A stretch of 36,752 nucleotides of DNA from the NCBI GenBank assembly GCA_019232985.1, contig JAFAMW010000069.1, positions 1-36,752 of the forward strand, given 5' to 3'. The notes beneath the pieces are model-generated. The model saw nothing but the letters and a program-made list of their open reading frames with translations, was not told the origin of the DNA and made no database searches. Shown here in pieces: positions 8,761-17,543 of the stretch. The position numbers were made by a program, and so were the translations under genes. The stretch is from Roseateles sp. (lineage in GTDB: Bacteria; Pseudomonadota; Gammaproteobacteria; Burkholderiales; Burkholderiaceae). Numbering within the stretch: the stretch's first letter is position 1; the number at the start of each line of letters is the position of its first letter.

Positions 8761-9381
8761 ATGAGACCTAGCCCCTGGATCCTGGCCCTCGCGTTCGCCG
8801 CTGCGCCGGCGTTCGCCACCCCCGTCTGCTCGGTCGTCGCCGTCAAGGGCGAGGCGAGCGTCGCCGCCCAGCCGCTCCAGCCCGACCAGGGGCTCGAGGT
8901 CGGCGCCGAGATCCACACCGGCGCCGGGCGCGTGCGGCTGCGCTGCGTCGACGGTTCGATGCTCGTCGTCGCCGACCATTCGGTGCTGCGCATCGCGCGA
9001 TTCGACGTCGGCCCGGACAAGCCGCGCGACGCGAGCCTGCAGCTCGAGGTCGGCCTGATCGGCCAGCAGGTCGCGAAGCAGCCGGGCGGCAGCTGGGAGG
9101 TGCGCACGCCGACGGCCGTGACGGCCGTACGCGGCACCGAATTCATGGTCGAGGTCGGCGCCGACCTCGCGACCGCCGTCAACGTCCAGTCCGGCCAGGT
9201 CCAGGTCGAGGCGCTGCAGTCCGCCGCCGGCGGCGGCACGCGCTCGCTGCGCCCGCGCTCGATCGTCGAACTCGCGCATGGCGACGACGGCACGAGCTGC
9301 ACGTCCACGCAGGGCTGCAGCGCCGTGAAAACCTGGACGCCCGAACGCGTCAAGGCCGCCCAAGACCGGCTCGCGTTCTGA
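8761..9381 (+). CDS. Exported FecR-domain protein
   Basis: A 206-residue protein with a cleavable signal peptide (residues 1-19, ending AFA). It carries a FecR domain, seen in the run RLRCVDGSMLVVADHSVLRI and the hallmark WEVRTPTAVTAVRGTEF followed by NVQSGQVQVE. Unlike classical FecR anti-sigma regulators it has no N-terminal cytoplasmic sigma-binding segment or transmembrane helix, so it should be a free periplasmic protein. Cysteines near the N-terminus and in the C-terminal CTSTQGC stretch could form disulfides. GAGGAG at 8750-8755 supports the start. Its TGA overlaps the next ATG (TGATG), so it is co-translated with the CHASE2-EAL protein. A role as a periplasmic ligand or partner for the CHASE2 sensor domain is inference. 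Confidence 0.9.
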   Translation: MRPSPWILALAFAAAPAFATPVCSVVAVKGEASVAAQPLQPDQGLEVGAEIHTGAGRVRLRCVDGSMLVVADHSVLRIARFDVGPDKPRDASLQLEVGLIGQQVAKQPGGSWEVRTPTAVTAVRGTEFMVEVGADLATAVNVQSGQVQVEALQSAAGGGTRSLRPRSIVELAHGDDGTSCTSTQGCSAVKTWTPERVKAAQDRLAF

Positions 9382-12368
9382 TGCCAGCGCCGGCCCGCCC
9401 GTTCGCGGCCTATCTGATCGCGGCGCTGCTCGTCGCGGCCGGCGTCGGCGCGCTGTGGTTCCTGCGCGCCGACCTGCCGGTGCTCGAACGCCTGGACCGC
9501 GCGAGCCTCGATTTCCAGACCCAGTGGCGCGCCCACGTCGCGCCGGCCGCGCAGCCCGGCCTCGTCGTGCTCGCGATCGACGACGCGAGCATGCGCCGCT
9601 TCGGCGGCTTCGTTCCCGACCGCCACACGATCGCCGCGGCCGTGACGGCGCTGCACGCGGCGCAGGCGCGCCTCGTCGCGCTCGACATCCTGCTGCCCGC
9701 CCCGTCGACGCCGGACCAGGACGCCGAGCTCGCCCAGGCGCTGCGCGCCGCGGGCAACGTGATGCTGCCCTACGCGCTCGTCGCCGGGCCGGCGCCCCGA
9801 CCCGGCGCCGCCGGCGCGTCCGCCGCCGCATCGCCCCCCGACGACCCGGGCGCGGCCGTGCTCGCGAGCGCGTTCCTGCGCTGGGGCGACGAACGCGCGG
9901 CCGGCGCCGTCGCGATGAAGCCCACCCAGCTGCTCGCGCCGCTGCCCCTGTTCGCCGACGCGGCGCTCGCGACCGGCCATGTGTCGACGCCCAGCGAGGC
10001 CGACGGCAGCCTGCCCTACGACCTGCCGGCGCTGCCCTACGACGGCGAGGTCTACGCGTCGATGGCGCTGCGCATCGCCGCCGCGGCGGCCGGCGCGGCC
10101 TGGCCTGCGGCCGACGCGCGGCTCGGCCGCGAGGTCGTCGCCGCACCGCTGCGCGTGCCGCTCGACGCGCGCTCGCGCCAGTGGATCGACTACTACGGCC
10201 CGGCCGGCACCTTCGCGACCGTCAGCCTCGTCGACCTGCTCGACGGCCGCGTCGCTCCCGAACGCCTGCGCGGTCGCGTCGTGCTCGTCGGCGCGACCGC
10301 GCTCGGCGCCGGCGACCACCTGCCGACTCCGTTCGACGCGAGCCTGCCCGGCGTCGAGCGTCTCGCGACCGTCGTCGACAACATCCTCAGCGGCCGCGTG
10401 CTGCGCGAGCCCTTTTGGGGCGGGCCGGCCGAGCTGCTCGCGATGCTCGCGCTGCCGCTGCTCGCGGCGCTGCTGATCGCGCGCTGGCCGATGCGCCAGG
10501 CGCTGCCCGCGCTCGCCGCGACGGGCCTGTTGCTCGTCGGCGCCGCGCAGTGGCTGTTCGTCGCGCAGCTCGTCGTCGTGTCGCTGGCCTGGCCGCTGCT
10601 CGCGCTCGCGCTCGGCAGCTTCGTCGCGCTCGCGCTGCGCAGCGCGTTCGAGTCCGCGCAGCGGCGCCGCGCGCTCGCCGACCTGCAGGCGAGCGAGCGC
10701 CGCTACGCGCTCGTCGCCCAGGGCGCGAACGACGGCATGTGGGACTGGGACCTCACGGCAGGCCGCGTCTACTTCTCGCCGCGCTGGCTCGAGCTGATGG
10801 GGCTCGACGAGGCCCCCAACATCGACGCCTGGACGCTGCCGCTCGAGCCGCCGGCCCGGCTCGCGTTCGACGAGGCGCTCGCCGAGCACCTGGCCGGGCG
10901 CAGCCAGCAGTTCCACCATGTGCTCGCGTTCCGCGAAGGCGGCGTCGAGCGCTGGCTGCTCGCGCGCGGCGTCGCGACGCGCGACGCCGCGGGGCGCGCG
11001 TTGCGCATGGCCGGCTCGCTGACCGACATCAGCGAGCAGCAGCGCCTGCAGCGCCAGCTCAGCCACGACGCGCTGCACGACCGCCTGACCGGCCTGCCGA
11101 ACCGCGCCGCGTTCATGGAGCGGCTGCGCCAGGCCTACGCGGCGCCGCGCGTCGAGGTCGGCGTCGTGCTCGTCGACATCGACGACTTCCGCGCCCTCAA
11201 CGAGAGCTCGGGCACCCAGCTCGCCGACGCGGTGCTGCGCGAGCTCGGCCAGCGCCTCGCGACGCGCGGCAATGGCCCGGCGCAGACCGTCGCGCGGCTC
11301 GCGGCCGACCGCTTCGCGCTGCTGTTCATCGCGCCGCTGCTGCCGACCGGCGTCGACGCGGCGCGCACCGCGGCCTGGGCGCGCGCGCGCTTCGACACGC
11401 CGTTCGAGCTCGGCGAGGCGACGCTCGCGCTCAGCGGCAGCGCCGGCTGGGCCCATTCGACCCAGCGCCTCGAGACCCCCGACGAGCTGCTCGCGGCGGC
11501 CGAGATGGCGCTCGCCCACGCGAAGAGCCACGCGCGCGGCCAGCTCCACTACTACGACCCGGCCGAGCAGCTCGTCGAGAACTCGCGGCGCTGGCTGCGC
11601 GAGCACATCGACCGCGGCCTCGCCGACGGCCAGTTCCGCCTGTTCTACCAGCCGCTGGTGCGCCTCGCCGACCGCAAGCTGCTCGGCTTCGAAGCGCTGA
11701 TCCGCTGGCCCCATCCCGAGCGCGGCATGGTCATGCCGGGCGACTTCATCCCGTTCGCCGAGGAGAGCGGCCAGATCGTGCCGCTCGGCCGCTGGACCCT
11801 GCGCGAGGCCGCGCGCCAGCTCGTCGCCTGGGACGCGCTCGGCTTCGAGGGCGAGATCGCCGTGAACCTGTCGGGCAAGCAGTTCAGCGACGACGACCTC
11901 GGCGCCGAGGCCGCGGCCGTGCTCGCGATCCTCGCCGAGCGCAAGATCGCCGCGCGCCGCATCAAGCTCGAGGTCACCGAGAGCATGGCGATGGCGAACC
12001 CGCAGGCCACGGCGCAGGCGCTGCAGGACCTCGCCGCGCAGGGCTTCAAGATCTCGATCGACGACTTCGGCACCGGCTATTCCTCGCTCGCCTACCTGCA
12101 CCGCTTCCCGTTCGACACGCTCAAGATCGACCGCAGCTTCGTGATCCGGCTCGGCGCCGGGCGCGAGGCCGTCGAGATCGTGCGCACCATCGTCGGCCTC
12201 GCGCTCGCTCTCGACAAGCAGGTGCTCGCCGAGGGCGTCGAGCAGGAATCGCAAGCCAAGCTGCTGCAGGAGCTCGGCGTCCACGTCGGCCAGGGCTGGC
12301 TGTTCGCGAAGGCGCTGCCGGCGACCGAAGCCGAGGCGCTGATCTGCAAGGCCCTGTCGGGCACGTAA
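9381..12368 (+). CDS. CHASE2-PAS-GGDEF(degenerate)-EAL sensor, probable c-di-GMP phosphodiesterase
   Basis: A 995-residue inner-membrane protein. An N-terminal helix (about 8-28) is followed by a periplasmic CHASE2 domain (about 35-335), three closely spaced membrane helices (about 345-425), a PAS domain (from about 435, GANDGMWDWD), a GGDEF-type domain (about 560-725) and an EAL domain (about 735-990). In the GGDEF domain the signature is AADRF at 641-645, so diguanylate cyclase activity is not expected. The EAL domain keeps its key motifs: EALIRW at 771, NLSGKQF, EVTES, DDFGTGYSS at 894 and KIDRSF. It should therefore hydrolyse c-di-GMP, with the broken GGDEF perhaps binding GTP as a regulator. 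It overlaps the FecR gene by one base, suggesting a joint sensory unit with the upstream CHAT protein. Confidence 0.94.
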   Translation: MPAPARPFAAYLIAALLVAAGVGALWFLRADLPVLERLDRASLDFQTQWRAHVAPAAQPGLVVLAIDDASMRRFGGFVPDRHTIAAAVTALHAAQARLVALDILLPAPSTPDQDAELAQALRAAGNVMLPYALVAGPAPRPGAAGASAAASPPDDPGAAVLASAFLRWGDERAAGAVAMKPTQLLAPLPLFADAALATGHVSTPSEADGSLPYDLPALPYDGEVYASMALRIAAAAAGAAWPAADARLGREVVAAPLRVPLDARSRQWIDYYGPAGTFATVSLVDLLDGRVAPERLRGRVVLVGATALGAGDHLPTPFDASLPGVERLATVVDNILSGRVLREPFWGGPAELLAMLALPLLAALLIARWPMRQALPALAATGLLLVGAAQWLFVAQLVVVSLAWPLLALALGSFVALALRSAFESAQRRRALADLQASERRYALVAQGANDGMWDWDLTAGRVYFSPRWLELMGLDEAPNIDAWTLPLEPPARLAFDEALAEHLAGRSQQFHHVLAFREGGVERWLLARGVATRDAAGRALRMAGSLTDISEQQRLQRQLSHDALHDRLTGLPNRAAFMERLRQAYAAPRVEVGVVLVDIDDFRALNESSGTQLADAVLRELGQRLATRGNGPAQTVARLAADRFALLFIAPLLPTGVDAARTAAWARARFDTPFELGEATLALSGSAGWAHSTQRLETPDELLAAAEMALAHAKSHARGQLHYYDPAEQLVENSRRWLREHIDRGLADGQFRLFYQPLVRLADRKLLGFEALIRWPHPERGMVMPGDFIPFAEESGQIVPLGRWTLREAARQLVAWDALGFEGEIAVNLSGKQFSDDDLGAEAAAVLAILAERKIAARRIKLEVTESMAMANPQATAQALQDLAAQGFKISIDDFGTGYSSLAYLHRFPFDTLKIDRSFVIRLGAGREAVEIVRTIVGLALALDKQVLAEGVEQESQAKLLQELGVHVGQGWLFAKALPATEAEALICKALSGT

Positions 12369-12448
12369 GCCCCACTTCATCGCAGCGCAAAGCGGCGCAG
12401 GCACACTCGAGGCCTTCGCTTTCCCTTCGCTGCCTTGCAGGACCCGCC

Positions 12449-13000
12449 ATGCCCGCGACCCGACTCGACCCCAAGACCGCCCTCGTCGTCATCGACCTCC
12501 AGCACGGCATCGTCGCGCTGCCGGTCGCGCACCCGGTCCAGCCCGTGATCGACGCCTCGCGTGGCCTGCTCGACGCGTGGCGCGCGCGCGCGTTGCCGGT
12601 CGTGCTCGTCAACGTCGCGGGCGGCGCGCCGGGCCGCGCCGAGCAGTCGCGCGCGATGGGCGAGCGGCCCGCCGACTGGGCGACGCTGATCCCCGCGCTC
12701 GGCCAGGCGCCGGGCGACCACTGCGTGACCAAGCGCACCTGGGGCGCGTTCAGCGGCACCGACCTGCACGCCTGGCTGCAGGGCCGGGGCGTCACGCAGA
12801 TCGTGCTGTGCGGCGTCGCGACGAGCATCGGCGTCGAGTCGACCGCGCGCCAGGCCCATGAGCTCGGCTACAACGTCACGCTGGCCGTCGACGCGATGAC
12901 CGACCTCGACGCCGACGCCCACGCGAACAGCGTCGCGCGGATCTTCCCGCGCCTCGGCGAGACCGGCACGGCGGCCGAGATCGCCGCGCTGCTGGCCTGA
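12449..13000 (+). CDS. Isochorismatase-family cysteine hydrolase
   Basis: A 183-residue cytoplasmic protein of the isochorismatase-like (nicotinamidase/YcaC) superfamily. The catalytic triad is visible: Asp16 in VVIDLQ, Lys95 in VTKRTWGAF and Cys121 in LCGVATSIGVESTAR. The family includes amidases, ureidohydrolases and true isochorismatases; the sequence does not fix the substrate, and no siderophore or nicotinamide genes are near. The ATG at 12449 is preceded by a weak AGGA. It lies 80 bases after the CHASE2-EAL gene with no terminator between, so it may be co-transcribed, although a functional link is unsupported. Confidence 0.88.
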   Translation: MPATRLDPKTALVVIDLQHGIVALPVAHPVQPVIDASRGLLDAWRARALPVVLVNVAGGAPGRAEQSRAMGERPADWATLIPALGQAPGDHCVTKRTWGAFSGTDLHAWLQGRGVTQIVLCGVATSIGVESTARQAHELGYNVTLAVDAMTDLDADAHANSVARIFPRLGETGTAAEIAALLA

Positions 13001-13018
13001 GCGGCGAAGGCGCGCGGC

Positions 13019-13120
13019 TCAGCCGAGCAGCGCGCCGAGTTCGCGGTCGAACAAGGCCGGCACGATCGGCTCGTAGCCGCTGTCCGGGTAGAAGGTCGGC
13101 TCGCCGAACAGCGCCGGCCG
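13019..13120 (-). pseudogene. Possible C-terminal fragment of an unidentified gene
   Basis: On the minus strand a frame ending at TGA (13021-13019) encodes about 34 residues that look protein-like (PALFGEPTFYPDSGYEPIV followed by PALFDRELGALLG), with codon choice like the real genes. No plausible start codon lies upstream within the stretch, so it could be the tail of a decayed or deleted gene. I do not recognise the family. The rest of 13001-13327 shows no other coding signal. Chance coding in GC-rich DNA is a real alternative. Confidence 0.22.
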
Positions 13121-13327
13121 GCGCTGCGATGCCCGCGCCGTTCGCGGCCTGACGCGTCGGCCGCCCCGGCTGCGCCGCGGCCGCGCGGGGCGGCGGCGGC
13201 GCCGTTCGTCGGCTTCAGCTGCACTTCATCTGCAAGCCCCACCATCCCGTCGCCTGCCGCTGGCGCGGCCCCGGCCGCGCGCCGAGACTGCCGCCATCGA
13301 CCCAGCCCACCGCTTCGGGAGCCCGCC

Positions 13328-13498
13328 ATGATCAACGCCGCCCAGTCCTTCGTCGTCGCCGTCGCCGCCGTCGCTGCCGCCGCGGCGATCGGCATCGCGC
13401 TGGCCGACGCGAGCGCGGCGCCGCCGGACCGGGACCGCGTCGTCGTCGCGAAGCGCGCGCCCTCGGCGCCACAGCCGGCCGCGCCGGCCGCGACCTAG
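13328..13498 (+). CDS. Small hypothetical membrane or exported peptide, 56 residues
   Basis: The frame starts at ATG 13328, six bases after a GGGAG ribosome site at 13317-13321, and ends at TAG. The first 30 residues form one hydrophobic Ala/Val-rich helix ending in ADASA, like a signal peptide or membrane anchor. The remainder is a short Arg/Lys/Pro/Ala tail (RDRVVVAKRAPSAPQPA). I recognise no family. The good ribosome site and the sensible topology support it being real. Its position just before the B12 riboswitch promoter does not suggest a role. Confidence 0.45.
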   Translation: MINAAQSFVVAVAAVAAAAAIGIALADASAAPPDRDRVVVAKRAPSAPQPAAPAAT

Positions 13499-13526
13499 AA
13501 ACCCGAATGAGCCCCGCGCCCGCATT

Positions 13527-13532
13527 TAGAAT
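13527..13532 (+). promoter_or_regulatory. -10 element (TAGAAT) for the cobalamin operon
   Basis: TAGAAT matches five of six positions of the sigma70 -10 consensus and sits so that transcription would begin about 13539-13541, the first base of the riboswitch aptamer. The -35 region is poor. Confidence 0.5.
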
Positions 13533-13540
13533 GCGCGCCG

Positions 13541-13745
13541 TTGGTGCTCGCGCCCGGCGTTCTCGCCGGCGCAGTTAAACGGGAATCAGACCGGGCGTCG
13601 CCCCACGGGCGCGCCTGAACCTGAGCTGTCCCCGCAACGGTAAGTGGCCGGATCCGCGCGCGCGGATCCTCACCCGACACAGATCCACTGGGTTCGTCCT
13701 GGGAAGGAGTCGGGCGGCGCGCCACCAGCCCGGATACCGGCCAAC
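13541..13745 (+). promoter_or_regulatory. Cobalamin (adenosylcobalamin) riboswitch
   Basis: The leader carries the conserved blocks of the cobalamin aptamer in order: the opening TTGGTGCTCG, GTTAAACGGGAATCAG, CCTGAGCTGTCCCCGCAACGG followed by TAAGT, CCACTGGG, CTGGGAAGG, and the B12 box AGCCCGGATACCGGCC at about 13727-13742. It precedes btuB and the cobalamin assembly genes. Binding of cobalamin should reduce expression, most likely by acting on the hairpins downstream, since no terminator follows. Confidence 0.96.
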
Positions 13746-13749
13746 GAGT

Positions 13750-13807
13750 GGGTCCCGGCTTGCGCCGGGCCCAGCCGGAGGGACTCTGCGGGGAGGCAGA
13801 GGCCCTC
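13750..13807 (+). promoter_or_regulatory. Two hairpins of the btuB leader (likely riboswitch expression platform)
   Basis: Hairpin one (13750-13772) pairs GGGTCCCGGC with GCCGGGCCC, with one bulged base. Hairpin two (13778-13807) has a 12-bp stem with one mismatch and displays GGGGAG in its six-base loop. The ATG of btuB is 20 bases after the second stem, and the linear sequence before it has no Shine-Dalgarno element. The purine loop may therefore take part in ribosome recruitment or in a loop contact with the aptamer; this is inference. Confidence 0.55.
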
Positions 13808-13827
13808 GCGTTCATCTGCGAAAAACC

Positions 13828-15738
13828 ATGTCCGCATTTTCCCGCCTGCGGCGCCGTGAGGCCCGCGCCCCCCTGTCCCCCGTCTTTCTTGCGGTCGCGA
13901 CCCTGCTCGCCCCCGCTCTCGCCCAGGCCCAGGCCGACGCGGCCGCCCCGGCCGCGCTCGAGCGCGTGTTCGTGACCGCGACGCGCACGCCCGTGCCCTT
14001 CTCGCAAGTGCTGTCCGAGGCGCTCGTGCTGAACCGCGCCGACATCGAGCGCCTCGGCTACGGCGACCTGAGCGACCTGCTGCGCTCGACCGGCGCGTTC
14101 GAGCTCGCGCGCAACGGCGGTCCGGGCCAGACCAGCTCGCTGTTCCTGCGCGGCGCCGACAGCGCCCACACGATGGTGCTGATCGACGGCGTGCGCGTCG
14201 ACACCCAGAGCACCGGCGGCGCGCAATGGGAGTCGCTACCCGTCGACATGATCGAGCGCATCGAGATCGTCAAGGGCCCGGCCAGCGCGATCTACGGCTC
14301 CGACGCGATCGGCGGCGTGGTCCAGATCATCACGCGCCAGGGCCAGGGCGCGCCGCGCGTCGCGGTCGGCGTGTCGGCCGGCAGCCTGCGCACCGGCAGC
14401 GCCGACGCGAGCGTGCTCGGCAGCAGCGGCATCGTCGACTACGCGCTAGGCGCGCGCGTCGAGCACAGCGCCGGCATCCAGCTGATCACGGACCCGGGCA
14501 ACGCCAACTACAACCCCGAGCGCGCGGGCTACCAGAAGCACGACGCGATCGCGCGCCTGGGCCTCGCGCCCGACGCCGCCGACCGCGTCGAGCTCGCCGT
14601 GATCGACAGCCACCTGGGCGCCGAGTTCAACAACTACGCGCCCGCGCTCGGCACCGACATCGAGCAGACCACGGTCACCCGCCTCGGCTGGCACCGCGAC
14701 TGGAACGCCGACTGGTCGACCCAGGCCGCCGCGAGCGAGTCGCGCTCGCACTACGCGCTCAGCGACGGCTCGTACAGCTCGACGACCGAGATCCGCAGCT
14801 ACTCGCTCGAGAGCGACTACCGCCCGACCCGCGACCAGCGCCTGCTGCTGCTCGCCGAGCGCCGCGAGGACCACCTCGTCGATTCCTCGCTGACCATCGC
14901 CGGTCCCGGCGCCGCGGACCGCACCGAGAACGGCGTCGCGGCCGGCTGGCTGTGGCACCTCGGCGCGCTCGACCTGCAGGCCCACGCGCGCCACGACCAG
15001 GACAGCGAGTTCGGCCACGCGAACACCGGCAGCCTCGGCTTCGGCTGGCGCCTCGCCCAGGACTGGCAGATCGTCGGCTCGGTCGCGAACGCGTTCCGCG
15101 CGCCGACGGTCTACCAGAACACCAGCATCTACGGCCCGCTGAGCGTCGGCGCGCCCTCGCTGAAGGCCGAGTCCGGCCACAACCGCGAACTCGGCCTGCG
15201 CTACGACGACGGCACGAGCGAGGCGGCGGCGACGGTGTTCCACAACCGTGTGGACAACCTGATCAACTTCGGCGCGAGCCTGGCCTGCGCGTCGAACAGC
15301 TACGGCTGCTACGCGAACGTCGCGAGCGCCGTGTTGCAGGGCGTGACGCTGAGCGGCAGCACCGGCAGCGCGACGACGCGCGTGAACGCCACGCTGAACT
15401 GGCAGTCGCCGAAGGACCAGGGCACGGGCCTCGTGCTCCCGCGGCGCGCGCGCGAGTACGGCAGCGTCGGCGTGCAGACCGAGGCCGCGGGCTGGACGCT
15501 CGGCACGACCGTGCTCGCCTCGGGCGAGCGCTGGAACAACGCGGCCAACACAGCGCGCCTCGGCGGCTATACGCTGGTCGGCTTGAACGCGGCGACCTCG
15601 CTGAACGCGCTCGTGCCCGGCCTGCGCCTGCAGTTCAACGTGGACAATGCGCTGAACCACGTGTACCAGACCGCGGCCGGCTACGCCCAGCCCGGCCGCA
15701 CGGTCACGGTCAGCCTGCGCTACAGCCTGGGGGCCTGA
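13828..15738 (+). CDS. btuB: BtuB-like TonB-dependent vitamin B12 outer-membrane receptor
   Basis: A 636-residue outer-membrane protein. A signal peptide (to about residue 35, ALAQAQA) is followed by a TonB box (VFVTATRTP, about 47-55) and a plug domain with the hallmark [21 protein letters not shown] and [20 protein letters not shown] beta barrel follows, ending in the aromatic-rich terminal strand [11 protein letters not shown]. Length and plug sequence fit BtuB, and the riboswitch upstream strongly supports cobalamin or corrinoid as the ligand. It is the first gene of the cobalamin operon. No BtuC or BtuD permease is in the window, so the inner-membrane step must be encoded elsewhere. Confidence 0.95.
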   Translation: MSAFSRLRRREARAPLSPVFLAVATLLAPALAQAQADAAAPAALERVFVTATRTPVPFSQVLSEALVLNRADIERLGYGDLSDLLRSTGAFELARNGGPGQTSSLFLRGADSAHTMVLIDGVRVDTQSTGGAQWESLPVDMIERIEIVKGPASAIYGSDAIGGVVQIITRQGQGAPRVAVGVSAGSLRTGSADASVLGSSGIVDYALGARVEHSAGIQLITDPGNANYNPERAGYQKHDAIARLGLAPDAADRVELAVIDSHLGAEFNNYAPALGTDIEQTTVTRLGWHRDWNADWSTQAAASESRSHYALSDGSYSSTTEIRSYSLESDYRPTRDQRLLLLAERREDHLVDSSLTIAGPGAADRTENGVAAGWLWHLGALDLQAHARHDQDSEFGHANTGSLGFGWRLAQDWQIVGSVANAFRAPTVYQNTSIYGPLSVGAPSLKAESGHNRELGLRYDDGTSEAAATVFHNRVDNLINFGASLACASNSYGCYANVASAVLQGVTLSGSTGSATTRVNATLNWQSPKDQGTGLVLPRRAREYGSVGVQTEAAGWTLGTTVLASGERWNNAANTARLGGYTLVGLNAATSLNALVPGLRLQFNVDNALNHVYQTAAGYAQPGRTVTVSLRYSLGA

Positions 15739-15776
15739 AAAACCCCCGAGGCCGGCGCGATCCGCCGAGGAGTCCG

Positions 15777-17543
15777 ATGTCGCATCAGCCGCCGCCCCCG
15801 ATCACCGACGACCGCACCGGCGGCGGTGTCGACGACCCCTTCGTCGACGCCGCCGCCCGCGCGGCGCTGTACCGCGTGATCGCACTGCGCCGCGACTGCC
15901 GCCACTTCACGCCGGCCCCGCCTTTGCCCGACGCGCAGCTCGAGCGCCTGCTCCAGGCCGCCCACCAGGCCCCGTCGGTCGGCCTGATGCAGCCCTGGCG
16001 CTTCATGCGCCTGAGCGACCCGGCCTGGCGCGCGCGGCTCGCGCCGCTCGTCGACGCCGAGCGCGAGGCCACCGCGCGGCGGCTCGGCGCGCGCGCGGCC
16101 GAGTTCCTGCGCCTCAAGGTCGAGGGCCTGCGCGAAAGCGCCGAGCTGCTCGCCGTCGTGCTGCCGCCCGACGACGGCACGGTCTTCGGCCGGCGCACGC
16201 TGCCGCGCGAGATGGCCTGGGCCTCGGCCGCCTGCGCGGTGCAGAACCTCTGGCTCGCCGCGCGCGCCGAGAACCTCGGCCTCGGCTGGGTCTCGATGTT
16301 CGACCCGGCCGAGCTCGCGCGCCTGCTCCAGCTGCCGAGCGGCGCGACGCCGTTCGGCCTGCTGTGCCTCGGCCCCGTGCCGGCCTTCTACGACAAACCG
16401 ATGCTCGAGCAGGTCGGCTGGCGTGCGCGCCGGCCGCTCGCCGAGATGCTGATGCCAGAGCCGCCCGTCGGCCTGGACGACACCATGAACGACCTCGTCC
16501 CCGCGATCCCCTCGTTGTTCGACGCCGAGCTCACGGCCCGCCTGCAGCGCCGCATCGACGCCAAGACCAAGCCGCTCGGCGCGCTCGGCCGCCTCGAGGC
16601 GCTGATGCTCAGGCTCGGCCAGATCCTCGGCAGCGAGACGCCGCGCCTGCACGCGCCGCAGCTGATGGTGTTCGCGGGCGACCATGGCCTCGCCGCGCAC
16701 GGCGTGTCGGCCTACCCGTCCGACGTGACCTGGCAGATGGTCGAGAACTTCCTCGCCGGCGCCGCCGCGGTCAGCGTGCTCGCGCGCCAGCACGGGCTCG
16801 CACTGACCGTCGTCGACGCGGGCGTGCGCCACGAGTTCGCGCCGCGCGAGGGCCTCGTGCTCGCGAAGATCGCGCCGGGCACGGCCGATCCGCTCGCCGG
16901 TCCCGCGATGAGCGCCGCGCAATGCCGCGACGCCGTCGCGACCGGCCGGCGCCTGCTCGCCGAGCGCCCCGGCAACGTACTGCTGCTCGGCGAGATGGGC
17001 ATAGGCAATACCTCGGCCGCGGCGCTGCTGCTCGCGCGCCTGAGCGGGACGCCGATCGCCGATTGCGTCGGCCGCGGCACCGGCCTCGACGACGCGAAGC
17101 TCGCGCGCAAGACCGAGCTGCTCGGCCGCGTGCTCGCGCGCCACCCCGACGCGCGCACGCCGCTCGAGGCGCTCGCCGCGTTCGGCGGCTTCGAGATCGC
17201 GATGCTCGTCGGCGCCGTGCTGCAGGCCGCGGCCGAGCGCCGCGTCGTCGTCGTCGACGGCTTTATCGCGAGCAGCGCCGTGCTCGTCGCCGCGCGCCTG
17301 CAGCCGGCCGTGCTCGAGCGCTGCGTGTTCGCGCACCGCTCCGACGAGTCGGGCCACCGCCGCATGCTCGCGGCGCTGCAGGCCGAGCCGCTGCTCGACC
17401 TCGGCCTGCGCCTCGGCGAGGGCTCGGGCGCCGCGCTCGCCTGGCCGCTGCTCGACGCGGCCTGCCGCCTGCTCGAGGAGATGGCAAGCTTCGCGGCGGC
17501 GGGCGTCAGCGAGCAGACCGACGCCGGCGGAGCCACGCCGTGA
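15777..17543 (+). CDS. bluB-cobT: BluB-CobT fusion: dimethylbenzimidazole synthase and nicotinate-nucleotide:DMB phosphoribosyltransferase
   Basis: One open frame of 588 residues joins two full-length enzymes. Residues 1 to about 236 are BluB (nitroreductase fold; [35 protein letters not shown]), which cleaves reduced FMN to make 5,6-dimethylbenzimidazole. Residues from Met237 are CobT ([31 protein letters not shown], and LGEGSG with the catalytic Glu at about 548), which activates that base to alpha-ribazole phosphate. The two are sequential in the pathway. No stop codon separates them; Met237 at 16485 has no Shine-Dalgarno sequence but could act as an internal start. The ATG at 15777 has CGAGGAG eight bases upstream. 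It overlaps cobS (GTGA), so the genes are tightly coupled. Confidence 0.93.
   Translation: MSHQPPPPITDDRTGGGVDDPFVDAAARAALYRVIALRRDCRHFTPAPPLPDAQLERLLQAAHQAPSVGLMQPWRFMRLSDPAWRARLAPLVDAEREATARRLGARAAEFLRLKVEGLRESAELLAVVLPPDDGTVFGRRTLPREMAWASAACAVQNLWLAARAENLGLGWVSMFDPAELARLLQLPSGATPFGLLCLGPVPAFYDKPMLEQVGWRARRPLAEMLMPEPPVGLDDTMNDLVPAIPSLFDAELTARLQRRIDAKTKPLGALGRLEALMLRLGQILGSETPRLHAPQLMVFAGDHGLAAHGVSAYPSDVTWQMVENFLAGAAAVSVLARQHGLALTVVDAGVRHEFAPREGLVLAKIAPGTADPLAGPAMSAAQCRDAVATGRRLLAERPGNVLLLGEMGIGNTSAAALLLARLSGTPIADCVGRGTGLDDAKLARKTELLGRVLARHPDARTPLEALAAFGGFEIAMLVGAVLQAAAERRVVVVDGFIASSAVLVAARLQPAVLERCVFAHRSDESGHRRMLAALQAEPLLDLGLRLGEGSGAALAWPLLDAACRLLEEMASFAAAGVSEQTDAGGATP

Noticed and set aside
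15725..15748. GGGGG/CCCCC pairing around the btuB stop as a terminator
   Set aside because: The stem is only five pairs and no U-run follows; the operon clearly continues.
16470..16500. Separate bluB and cobT genes with a missed stop or frameshift
   Set aside because: The frame is continuous and both halves are complete and in the same frame, so no frameshift is needed. No Shine-Dalgarno sequence precedes Met237. Only a sequencing check could exclude a lost stop.
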